64,000 nucleotides of DNA from Pseudomonadales bacterium (GTDB lineage: Bacteria; Pseudomonadota; Gammaproteobacteria; Pseudomonadales; Halieaceae), in the NCBI GenBank assembly GCA_024234855.1, contig JACKNN010000003.1:310001-374000 (forward strand), given 5' to 3'. Shown piece after piece: positions 17,754 through 25,660 of this stretch. Positions within the stretch are counted from its first letter, which is position 1. Each line of letters opens with the position of its first letter. Both the position numbers and the translations under genes were made by a program. A model generated the notes under the pieces. That model did not search any database, was not told the DNA's origin, and saw nothing but the letters and a program-made list of their open reading frames with translations.

Positions 17754-18845
17754 ATGGCAGAACCGCAATTTTATCCCTTGACTGTCGCCGCCGTGGAAGC
17801 GGAGACGGACCTGGCCATCAAGGTCAGTTTCAAGGTGCCATCTGAACTTGCCGGAACCTTCAGATACCACCAGGGCCAGTACCTCACCCTGCAGGCGCAG
17901 GTAAACGGCGAGCCGTTGCGGCGCTCCTACTCGATCTGCTCGGGTATCCACGATGAGGCCATGCAGGTGGCCATCAAGCGAGTGGAGGGCGGATTGTTTT
18001 CCAACTTTGCCAATGACACCCTCGCTCCCGGCGCCACCCTCGAGGTGATGCCTCCCCAGGGTGGCTTCTATACCGCACTGGACCGGGCAAAGGCGGGCAA
18101 TTACCTGTTTATCGCCGCGGGCAGTGGCATCACCCCCGTCGTGTCCAATATCAAAAGCATCCTCGGGGAGGAGCCCCTGAGCCAGGTAACCCTGCTGTTC
18201 GGTAACCAGCGCAGCAATACCATCATGTTTCGGGATACGCTCAGCTTCCTTAAGAATCGCTATATGAGTCGCTTTCATTGGGTCAATATCCTCAGCCGGG
18301 AGGATCAGGGCTCGGATGTGCTGAACGGCCGCTTGAATAACCGCAAGGGCGCCGAGCTCAATCGCCAGCTGATCAAGCTTGGTAGCTATGACGAATATTT
18401 CATCTGTGGACCCGAGTCGATGATTTCCGAGGTTTCCCGAGGCCTGCGTGGGGTGGGAGTCGATGAGGAACACATTCATTACGAGCTGTTCGCCGCCTCG
18501 GCGGAAGACGCCCGGGCAGTTGTGGCGAAACACCACGCTCGCGCCAGGGAATACGGCGGCAAGCTCAGCCGGGTCACCGTGATCATGGATGGGCGCGGCA
18601 GCCAGTTCGAACTGAGCGCCGATGGCGAAAACGTCCTCGATGCGGGGCTCAACCAGGGACTCGATCTGCCCTATTCCTGCAAGGGTGGTGTATGCTCCAC
18701 CTGCAAGGCCAGGCTGCTGGAGGGCGAGGTGGACATGGATATTACCCACGGCCTGGAGCCCGGCGAGATCGAGCAGGGCTTTATCCTGACCTGTCAGGCG
18801 CATCCCATCAGCGATAAAGTGGTAGTGGATTTCGACCAGAAATAA
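17754..18845 (+). CDS. paaE: Phenylacetyl-CoA epoxidase reductase subunit E
   Basis: 363 residues. The N-terminal FAD/NADPH reductase domain has RRSYSICSG for FAD and AAGSGITPVVSNIK for nucleotide binding. The C-terminal plant-type 2Fe-2S domain has SCKGGVCSTCKARLLEG plus a distal TCQAHP Cys. It passes electrons from NADPH to the PaaA di-iron centre. It follows paaD by nine bases and closes the recognised epoxidase set. Confidence 0.95.
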   Translation: MAEPQFYPLTVAAVEAETDLAIKVSFKVPSELAGTFRYHQGQYLTLQAQVNGEPLRRSYSICSGIHDEAMQVAIKRVEGGLFSNFANDTLAPGATLEVMPPQGGFYTALDRAKAGNYLFIAAGSGITPVVSNIKSILGEEPLSQVTLLFGNQRSNTIMFRDTLSFLKNRYMSRFHWVNILSREDQGSDVLNGRLNNRKGAELNRQLIKLGSYDEYFICGPESMISEVSRGLRGVGVDEEHIHYELFAASAEDARAVVAKHHARAREYGGKLSRVTVIMDGRGSQFELSADGENVLDAGLNQGLDLPYSCKGGVCSTCKARLLEGEVDMDITHGLEPGEIEQGFILTCQAHPISDKVVVDFDQK

Positions 18846-18898
18846 TCCATCCAGATGCGCAGGCACCGACACTAACGACCCGAAAAGGAGCCAACCCC

Positions 18899-19219
18899 AT
18901 GTATTGCATGACCGTGGAATACCCCAAATCCGAAGGCAGCAGCTTTGATTACGACTACTATCGCGACGTGCATATGCCCCTGTGTGAACGACTGTTCTCC
19001 GGCCACGGCTTTCGCGGTTCGGTGATACGCACAGGCGGCGGCAAGGGTCCGGGCAGTGGCGATCTCAACTGGGTCTCGCTGGACCTGATCTTTGACAGCC
19101 CGGAGCAGTTGCAGGCGGCGCTGGCCGCGGGCGGCGCCGAGGTTACCGCAGATGTGCCGCGCTACACCGATGTCAGGCCGCGCATGAGTTTTGCCGAGAT
19201 TGCCCTGGCGATAAGCTGA
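18899..19219 (+). CDS. EthD-family protein
   Basis: A 106-residue alpha/beta-barrel dimeric-type protein with the EthD signature DYYRDVHMPLCERLF near the N-terminus and an aromatic-poor C-terminal half. EthD-like proteins occur beside degradation oxygenases and some act as small isomerases or hydratases, but this one has no assignable reaction. An AAGGAG site precedes the ATG. It is 53 bases downstream of paaE and probably part of the same transcript, which makes it a non-standard addition to a paa operon. Confidence 0.8.
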   Translation: MYCMTVEYPKSEGSSFDYDYYRDVHMPLCERLFSGHGFRGSVIRTGGGKGPGSGDLNWVSLDLIFDSPEQLQAALAAGGAEVTADVPRYTDVRPRMSFAEIALAIS

Positions 19220-19330
19220 TATCGGCGGTGCCACCCGCTGAATAAATTATCGGAGCGCGGACGCCTTGCCCTGAGGTTCTACGCGGGGCTGTGCGCCAGC
19301 CTGCTGCTGCCGCTGGTACTGGTCTGGCAG

Positions 19331-19975
19331 ATGCCAATGGCGCCCTTCGCAGGCCTGGCCTGGGACTGGGCGAATTACCTGGGCTACCTGGGTCTGGCGA
19401 TCGTCATGCTGCTGTTCAGTTACGCCGGCCGACCCCGCACATTCCCGCCTTTCAGTGGGCGTTTTTTTGCTAATCTGCACCGCGACCTGGGCTATCTCGC
19501 CTTGCTGGTGGTGGCCGCCCATGTGGGTTTGCTGCTGGTTGCGGAGCCCTTGTTGCTGGAGCACCTCAAGCCCTCTGCACCGCTGTATATGTTAGCGGGG
19601 CTATTGGCAAGCTTACTGCTGCTGGTGCTGGTGGTATCTTCGATCACCCGTTTGCGTCGGCGGGTCTGGCCGGACTATCAACGGTTTAAACGGCTTCACG
19701 CCTGGCTGGCGATAGCCTGTGTCGCATTTATCGGCTGGCATGTGGCGGGCAGTCGCTTCTATCTCAACACCGAGCTCAAACTCGCGCTCGCGGGCGTCGC
19801 CGTCGCTACACTCCCTGGCTATTACCTGAAGGCTCGCCTGGGAACGCGGCGGAATGTGCGCTTTGCCTCCCGCTTGCGCGATACCGCTGCTTACTCGCAC
19901 CTGGTCAGCTGCGGCGCGGTGCTGTTGCTGTCAGTCATAGCACTGGCAGTGGTATGGCTGAGGTTGCCGGAGTGA
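19331..19975 (+). CDS. Ferric-reductase-like / cytochrome b-type membrane protein
   Basis: At least 214 residues with about six hydrophobic helices. Paired His residues suited to two b-hemes lie in ANLHRDLGYLALLVVAAHVG and in RLHAWLAIACVAFIGWHVAG, the pattern of the ferric-reductase transmembrane family. The coding pattern continues upstream of the first ATG: in-frame codons from CTG 19238 encode LNKLSERGRLALRFYAGL and a further hydrophobic stretch, with no ATG, GTG or TTG. The true start may therefore be CTG 19238. It overlaps the tetraheme cytochrome downstream, suggesting a joint electron-transfer role. Confidence 0.72.
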   Translation: MPMAPFAGLAWDWANYLGYLGLAIVMLLFSYAGRPRTFPPFSGRFFANLHRDLGYLALLVVAAHVGLLLVAEPLLLEHLKPSAPLYMLAGLLASLLLLVLVVSSITRLRRRVWPDYQRFKRLHAWLAIACVAFIGWHVAGSRFYLNTELKLALAGVAVATLPGYYLKARLGTRRNVRFASRLRDTAAYSHLVSCGAVLLLSVIALAVVWLRLPE

Positions 19976-20319
19976 GTCTGGTACGTCGTTATGTGGCTGT
20001 GCTGGTGGTCGCTCTGGCCATGCCCGGCCTGGCATACATCATTTATGCCTGGCGCCTTGAAGGGATTGTGCAGCACCCCCAGTTGCCCGTCGCCTTTGAG
20101 CATGCGGACCACCGCAAGGTGCCCTGTGCCGACTGCCACCATAATTTTATTGATGAAACCGGTGGCGGAGCCTGTTACAACTGCCATAAGTTGACCCCGG
20201 AGATTGCCGCGGACATGGAGGCCATGTTCCACGATTTCTGTCGGGACTGCCATGTCCGCACACGGACGGCAGGCGAGGACTCAGGCCCGCTGAGACAGTG
20301 CTCGCTGTGTCATCACTGA
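19972..20319 (+). CDS. Small membrane-anchored tetraheme cytochrome c
   Basis: 115 residues if it starts at GTG 19972, whose first bases overlap the previous stop; an ATG at 19954 is possible. One N-terminal hydrophobic segment (VAVLVVALAMPGLAYIIYAW) should act as an anchor. Four CxxCH heme sites follow: CADCH, CYNCH, CRDCH and CSLCH, with extra His residues for axial ligation, as in class III/c7-like cytochromes. With the adjacent b-type membrane protein it looks like a quinol-to-periplasm electron conduit. The partner and acceptor are unknown. Confidence 0.82.
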   Translation: MSLVRRYVAVLVVALAMPGLAYIIYAWRLEGIVQHPQLPVAFEHADHRKVPCADCHHNFIDETGGGACYNCHKLTPEIAADMEAMFHDFCRDCHVRTRTAGEDSGPLRQCSLCHH

Positions 20320-20526
20320 ATAGGCGGCATTTCCGGGGCAGGAGGAATAGTGTGATGGCCGTAATTGCAGTCGGGACATCCCGGTGAACTTCCCCCGCCA
20401 TGTCGCCTCGGGTCGGGTGATGCGTTTCTTTCGAACACTTCGGCCAGAACATCCCCCTGCCCCTGCTGGTGTATTATCGCTACAGTATTCCGGGATCGTT
20501 TGTCCTGTAGGAAAAAGTGAGCTTTT

Positions 20527-21177
20527 ATGACTGTCTATCGCGTTCTGGTAGCTGATGACCATCCGCTTTACCGCGATGCGCTGCGCAACCTTGTGTGCGC
20601 CGCCTTTGACGATGTGGAGGTCTTCGAGTGTGAGGATATGGCATCGGCCCTCAGGTGCCTGCGGGATGGATTGCCGGACCTTGTGCTGCTGGATCTCTCC
20701 CTGCCCGATACAGACGGACTGGATGGCTTGCGCCGTTTACGGGACGCGAGCCCGGCAACCCCGGTGATCATCTGCTCCGCGCGCGACGACCCCGCGCTGG
20801 TGCGCGAATCATTCAAGTTGGGAGTGTCGGGCTACCTGCCGAAATCGTCAGGCACCGATGTCACCCGGCATGCGCTGCAACTGGTCAGGAGTGGAGGGGT
20901 GTACGTGCCCTCCGAGGCGCTGATCGAAACCGTCGCGAAAGACATATCCGGTGGGCAGGGTGGGGAGCAAAGTGCAACCCGCCGTGGTATCGATCTCACG
21001 CCGCGACAGTTGGCCGTGCTGGCACTGCTGGAAAAAGGCATGTCCAACAAGGCTATCGCACGCGAACTGGATATCGGCGAAATTACGGTCAAGGCCCATG
21101 TCTCGGCGATCCTGCGCAAGCTGGGGGTGGATAACCGGGTGCAGGCCGTGCTGGTGGGGCACACGCAAAAGTCCTAA
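20527..21177 (+). CDS. LuxR/NarL-type response regulator
   Basis: 216 residues. The N-terminal receiver domain has the acidic pair ADDH at residues 9-11 and the phospho-acceptor Asp about residue 56 in LVLLDLSLPDTDG. The C-terminal GerE helix-turn-helix reads LTPRQLAVLALLEKGMSNKA and ELDIGEITVKAHVSAIL. It is convergent with the hybrid kinase gene, overlapping it by four bases, so the two are probably partners. The 207-base gap upstream shows no clear promoter. Confidence 0.9.
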   Translation: MTVYRVLVADDHPLYRDALRNLVCAAFDDVEVFECEDMASALRCLRDGLPDLVLLDLSLPDTDGLDGLRRLRDASPATPVIICSARDDPALVRESFKLGVSGYLPKSSGTDVTRHALQLVRSGGVYVPSEALIETVAKDISGGQGGEQSATRRGIDLTPRQLAVLALLEKGMSNKAIARELDIGEITVKAHVSAILRKLGVDNRVQAVLVGHTQKS

Positions 21178-22592
21178 ACGCTGCCCCGCGCCAGTAAATG
21201 CTGCATCGCTGCGCGCAGGCGGGCGGGATCGACCGGTTTGGTCAGCAGCGGTATACCGAGTTCGTCCAGTTTCTCCCGCAGGTATGCCGAATTGTCACTG
21301 CTGATCATAATGGCGGGTGCGGGTGAAGCGATTTCGGCATTGATGGCATTGATGGCTGCAATGCCGTCGCTGCCATCGCCCAGGTGAAAGTCGGTCAATA
21401 ACAGCCGCGGTGTAATATCCCCATCAATAATATTTGTCAGCGCCTCCTCGACGGCAGTTGTCGCTATCACCTCGCAGTCCCAGCTCTGCAGCAGCCGAGC
21501 CATGCTGCGCAGCACTTCCTGGTTGTCGTCCACCACCACCACCAGGCTTCCATTGAAGCCAATTGTGGGCTGCGGCAGCTGTTCCGCCTGGATGTGATCG
21601 GCCGTCTGCGTGGGGTCACCGGAGGGCAGCTCGAGCGAAAACACGCTGCCCTTGCCCGGCGTGGATCGCACCCGGATGTCAGTGCCCAGCAGGCGGCAAA
21701 TTCGCCGCACAATGGACAGCCCGAGCCCCATGCTGCCCTTGGTGCCGCTGGATGCGCCGGGCGCGCGCCAGAATTCCTCGAAGATCTTGTCCATGTGCAC
21801 CGCGGGGATACCCATTCCCGTGTCCCAGACCTCGACACTCACGCAATCCCCGCGCCGTCGCGCTCCCATCAGGATGCGACCACTGGCGGTATATTTGATG
21901 GCGTTGCTGAGCAGGTTTCGCAGCACGGTCTCCAGCAGCATGACGTCGCTGTGCACCGCGAGCCGGGTAGGCTGCACCCTGAGTGACAGGCCCTGGGTTT
22001 CGGCGATGGACCCGTATTCCACGGCAAGGCGTTCGAACAGGCGATGCAGGCTGAAATTTCCCGGCTGGGGATGCAGGCCGCCACTGTCGAGGCGGGAGAT
22101 GTCGAGCAGGGTGCCCAGCAGGCTGTTGAGCGTCTCCAGCGCCAGTCCCACCCCCCGCAGGCTGTCCGCATCCGCGGGATTCAGGCGGTCCCGGTTGATG
22201 GTCTCCAGGTACAGTACGGCGGCGTTGAGCGGCTGGCGCAGGTCGTGGCTGGCCGCGGCCACAAAGCGGGTGCGGCTGGCGGTAGCCTCCTCCGCCTGCG
22301 CTTTTGCCTTCAACAGGGCGGTCTCAAAGCTGCGTCGCAAGTCGAGTTCGTGCTCCAGCCGTTCGTTTACCTGGCGTAATTCCGTGGTCCTGTCCGCTAC
22401 CGTTTTTTCCAGGTTGCTGGCGGCCTGGAAAGCGGCGAAGGCGCCGCCCTCCACATTGATGCGGTGTTCGACCCGGTCCAGCAGCACCTTGTTGGTCTTG
22501 CGCAACCTGGCAACTTCCTGTTCGAGTTCCACAAGGCGCGCGCGTTCATCCGCGCCGGGCAGGGGTGACAACGGACCGCCGGGTTGTCTCAT
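21174..22592 (-). CDS. Soluble hybrid sensor histidine kinase with C-terminal receiver
   Basis: 472 residues without membrane helices. The order is an N-terminal coiled coil (about 15-110), the dimerisation and phosphorylation helix with AASHDLRQPLNA, an ATPase domain with LLSNAIKYT and GMGLGLSIV-like SMGLGLSIVRRI, then a receiver with VVVVDDNQE and LLTDFHLGDGSDG. Sensing is probably done by the FIST protein encoded just upstream, which overlaps it by four bases. The set resembles the ErcS'/ErbR group of Pseudomonas as I recall it. Confidence 0.88.
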   Translation of the reverse strand: MRQPGGPLSPLPGADERARLVELEQEVARLRKTNKVLLDRVEHRINVEGGAFAAFQAASNLEKTVADRTTELRQVNERLEHELDLRRSFETALLKAKAQAEEATASRTRFVAAASHDLRQPLNAAVLYLETINRDRLNPADADSLRGVGLALETLNSLLGTLLDISRLDSGGLHPQPGNFSLHRLFERLAVEYGSIAETQGLSLRVQPTRLAVHSDVMLLETVLRNLLSNAIKYTASGRILMGARRRGDCVSVEVWDTGMGIPAVHMDKIFEEFWRAPGASSGTKGSMGLGLSIVRRICRLLGTDIRVRSTPGKGSVFSLELPSGDPTQTADHIQAEQLPQPTIGFNGSLVVVVDDNQEVLRSMARLLQSWDCEVIATTAVEEALTNIIDGDITPRLLLTDFHLGDGSDGIAAINAINAEIASPAPAIMISSDNSAYLREKLDELGIPLLTKPVDPARLRAAMQHLLARGSV

Positions 22593-23767
22593 GAGGGCAG
22601 GCGGAAGGCGAGGCAGTTGAAGGAATTATTCATGTTCAGTGAATTGGCCTGTTCCCCCATGCAGGAAAAACCCCAGACATTGCAGGCGCTGAACTGCTCG
22701 AATACCGCATCCTGCAGGCCATACTGGCTGACGACCTGGCGGCGGGCGGCGCATTCAAAACCCAGCACCATCAGCTCATCGCCGAGCTCGTGGTGTATGC
22801 GGTCGAAGGCCTGCCGCAGCTGTGCGACGAAATCCACCTGGGTGGCGACACGAAACACCACACCCTCGTCGATTGCACAGGCACACTGCAGCGAACCGTC
22901 TTCGAGGATTTGCATGAAACCCCGCGGGTAGGCCCGGTCTCCCACCGTGATGATAGCCGGGTGCACGGCCAGGGTCTCCTGGTCGAGGGTCGCCCTGTCC
23001 AGCGAACACAGCCTGGCGTACTCGGTGACCGCTACCTCACCGTTGATCTCGTGCACCAGGCGTTTGGCGGGGGTGGCGGCGGTGATGACACCGCGCTTGT
23101 CGCTGGCTGTGAAGTTGTGGAAATTGTAGTGCCTGAAATCCAGTGTCGTGTGGACCAGTAAAATCGCCGCACTGTCGTCAAAATAGCATCCGTCATACAG
23201 CACCGGGGTTCGCTGCAGTTGCCAGTTATCCCCGCTCGACCCTCCCACCAGGTGAATCGTGCCCAGTTCGTTACCCAGGGCCGCTGCCACGAATTCCTCT
23301 GCCTGGCTGAGGCTGTCGATCAACAGCAGGGCAAAGGTATTCGATGCATTCGAGCCCGGCGATTTCTTGCGCAGTTCCCACTGCATGGACAAGACCAGGT
23401 CCCGGGCCTGTTGGAAGCCAAACTGGCCCAGCGCGTCGATCCTGCGTGACACACAGCTGAAGTCGCTGCGATCAAAGCTGATGGCAGATACCGTATTTTC
23501 GCGGTAGCCGCCGGGGACGATTTCCCCCGATGTGGAGCAGCCAAAAAAACGCCTGTCCGGGTGTTGCGCCAGTGCGTCCTCCAGCACGGCGCCGGTATGG
23601 TGCGGGCCGTGCAGCAACAACACGAATTCTGATGTTTCGAGCGGCAGGCTAGCGAACAGCTCCCCGATGGCACCACCGGTGTCAGTAATTGCAGAGTTAG
23701 CGGAAAAAATGCCGGCAGCCATCGCCTGATCATAATCGACTTGGGCTGTCGGCGAAACGGGCGGCAT
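22589..23767 (-). CDS. FIST-domain signal transduction protein
   Basis: 392 residues from the ATG at 23767. FIST_N (FVLLLHGPHHTGAVLEDALA, RRFFGCSTSGEIVPGGY) and FIST_C (AIDEGVVFRVATQVDF, LVLGFECAARR-like VLGFECAARRQVV, FEQFSACNVWGFSCMGEQAN) halves are both present. FIST proteins are thought to bind small ligands and report to kinases. It is translationally coupled to the hybrid kinase and lies 77 bases after an aldehyde dehydrogenase gene, so an aldehyde, acid or amine ligand is plausible. The frame is open to 23980 but residues before this ATG do not look like the family. Confidence 0.85.
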   Translation of the reverse strand: MPPVSPTAQVDYDQAMAAGIFSANSAITDTGGAIGELFASLPLETSEFVLLLHGPHHTGAVLEDALAQHPDRRFFGCSTSGEIVPGGYRENTVSAISFDRSDFSCVSRRIDALGQFGFQQARDLVLSMQWELRKKSPGSNASNTFALLLIDSLSQAEEFVAAALGNELGTIHLVGGSSGDNWQLQRTPVLYDGCYFDDSAAILLVHTTLDFRHYNFHNFTASDKRGVITAATPAKRLVHEINGEVAVTEYARLCSLDRATLDQETLAVHPAIITVGDRAYPRGFMQILEDGSLQCACAIDEGVVFRVATQVDFVAQLRQAFDRIHHELGDELMVLGFECAARRQVVSQYGLQDAVFEQFSACNVWGFSCMGEQANSLNMNNSFNCLAFRLPS

Positions 23768-23844
23768 GGCTGGCCCGGACCTGAAAACTGTCAGGCGTCT
23801 GGTGCAGCCGCAGCGGGGCGTCGCACGCGCTGGCGATATAACCG

Positions 23845-25353
23845 CTAGAGGGAGATAACGATAGTCTGGGTTTCGGTGTAGGCCCTGACAGCCTCCATGC
23901 CGTTTTCCCGGCCCCAGCCCGACTCCTTGAAACCGCCGAAGGGCAGTGCGGCATCTATCACGTTGTGACAGTTCACCCACACGGTGCCAGCGCGGATCCG
24001 CGGGGCGATTTTGTGGACCATGGAGACATCCCTGGACCAGATGCTGGCGCCCAGGCCGTAGGGTGTGTCGTTGGCCTGGGCGATAACCTCCTCGAGGTCA
24101 TCGTAGGGGCTTGCCACCAGCACCGGTCCGAATATTTCCTCCCGTACAATTTTCATATCCGGACGGGTGTTGACAAAGACCGTCGGGTTGACGAAAAAGC
24201 CGTCACCCGCCGGGCTGTCGCCGCCGGCGAGGATATCGGCGCCACTCTCCCGGCCGGAGGCTATGTAGGCACAAACCCGCTGCTGCTGGATTTTTGAGAC
24301 CAGCGGGCCGATCTCGGTGCCCGGGTCCAGCCCGGGCCCGACTTTCATCGAGCGGGCAATGTCGGCAACCCCCTCCACAACCTGGTCGAACCGGGACTTG
24401 TGGACAAACAGCCTCGAACCCGCGGTGCACACCTGGCCGTGGTTGAAGAAGATACCGCTGGCGGCGCCGGGTATGGCGATATCCAGATCGGCGTCAGGCA
24501 GGACGATGGCGGGCGATTTGCCGCCGAGTTCCAGGGTCACTTTTTTCAGGTTGCCGGTGGCGGCCTGCAGGATCAGCCGCCCCACTTCGGTCGAGCCGGT
24601 AAAGGTCACCTTGTCTATCCCGGGGTGGCCCGAGATGGCGGCCCCCGCAGTGTGCCCGTAGCCGGTCACCACATTGATGACGCCCGCGGGAAAGCCGGCC
24701 TCGGCCGCCAGCTTTGCCACGTAGAGCGCCGTCAGGGGGGTTTCCTCGGCGGGTTTGAGCACCACGGTGCAGCCGGCCGCCAGGGCGGGGGCAATTTTCC
24801 AGGCGAGCAGCAGGGTGGGGAAATTCCAGGGTACAATCGCGCCCACCACGCCAACGGGCAGGTAGTTGGCATAGGCGAATAACTCGCCGTCGGGAAGAAA
24901 AGGCACCGATGGCTTCAGGGTGCTGCCATTGAGCTTTGATGGCATGCCCGCCATGAATCGCAAGCAGTCGATGGCGCAGGGCAGGTCAACGGCGGTCGCG
25001 ACGGCGACGCTCTTGCCGTTATCGATGGACTCCAGCTCGGCCAGTATATCAATATTGGCCTCCATCAGATCCGCGAGTCGGTGCAGCAAGCGCTCCCGCA
25101 GGGCGGGTTTCATCCGCTGCCACGCAGCCTGCTCGAATGCCCTGCGGGCGGCCTGTACGGCCAGGTTTACATCGTCGGCGTCACTGTCGGCCACCCGACT
25201 TATGGTTTGGCCGGTGGCCGGGTCTATCACCGCCAGTGTCCTGCCACTGACGGCGGCGCACCATTGGCCATCGATGAAATTCCTGTGTTCGGTACCCAGA
25301 AACTCGCGCGTTGCCGGCCTGGTCACGCTCAGGTCATTCATGGCCACGGTCAT
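23845..25353 (-). CDS. NAD-dependent aldehyde dehydrogenase, phenylacetaldehyde dehydrogenase-like
   Basis: 502 residues. The family blocks are VPWNFPTLLLAWKIAPALAA, FTGSTEVGR, LELGGKSPAIV (catalytic Glu) and FFNHGQVCTAGSRLFVHKS (catalytic Cys). The NHGQVCTAGSR form is common in FeaB/StyD-type phenylacetaldehyde dehydrogenases, which fits conversion of arylacetaldehydes to phenylacetate for the paa genes, though other aldehydes are possible. A strong AAGGAGG site precedes the ATG. It heads an apparent operon with the FIST and kinase genes. Confidence 0.85.
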   Translation of the reverse strand: MTVAMNDLSVTRPATREFLGTEHRNFIDGQWCAAVSGRTLAVIDPATGQTISRVADSDADDVNLAVQAARRAFEQAAWQRMKPALRERLLHRLADLMEANIDILAELESIDNGKSVAVATAVDLPCAIDCLRFMAGMPSKLNGSTLKPSVPFLPDGELFAYANYLPVGVVGAIVPWNFPTLLLAWKIAPALAAGCTVVLKPAEETPLTALYVAKLAAEAGFPAGVINVVTGYGHTAGAAISGHPGIDKVTFTGSTEVGRLILQAATGNLKKVTLELGGKSPAIVLPDADLDIAIPGAASGIFFNHGQVCTAGSRLFVHKSRFDQVVEGVADIARSMKVGPGLDPGTEIGPLVSKIQQQRVCAYIASGRESGADILAGGDSPAGDGFFVNPTVFVNTRPDMKIVREEIFGPVLVASPYDDLEEVIAQANDTPYGLGASIWSRDVSMVHKIAPRIRAGTVWVNCHNVIDAALPFGGFKESGWGRENGMEAVRAYTETQTIVISL

Positions 25354-25660
25354 TAGCGCCTCCTTATTATTCCTGATATTGGGAGCCCCGTGCGCAGGCC
25401 CATGCTATAGCGACGGCGTGAACTCTATTGCCTGAGAGGATAGAGGATCGGAAAAAAAGGTAAATTGTACAAAGGAATTAGCGGTTGACGGCGCAAATGT
25501 ACACCGGCCTGCTACTTTAGTATTAGTGCATGCTCCCTTTGGGCAATTGTTCTCAGAGAGGGGTAACGACTAGTATTTTTTCGAGTTGGCATGGGATAAG
25601 ATCATTGCGGACGGTCCTGTTCCGCCATCTATAATTCAAAAAACACGGAGAACACAGCCC
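25354..25660. promoter_or_regulatory. 307-base divergent intergenic region (aldehyde dehydrogenase / TonB receptor)
   Basis: No gene is seen here. A good -10 hexamer TATAAT lies at 25630-25635, 26 bases before the receptor ATG, but its best -35 (TTGCGG, 25605-25610) is 19 bases away. An 8-base palindrome TTGTACAA is at 25465-25472. An A-run follows it upstream. I cannot name a regulator. Confidence 0.4.

Noticed and set aside
16398..18872. An 824-codon open frame on the minus strand opposite paaC-paaD-paaE
   Set aside because: Same kind of shadow frame; it spans three clear genes and has no ribosome site or domain.
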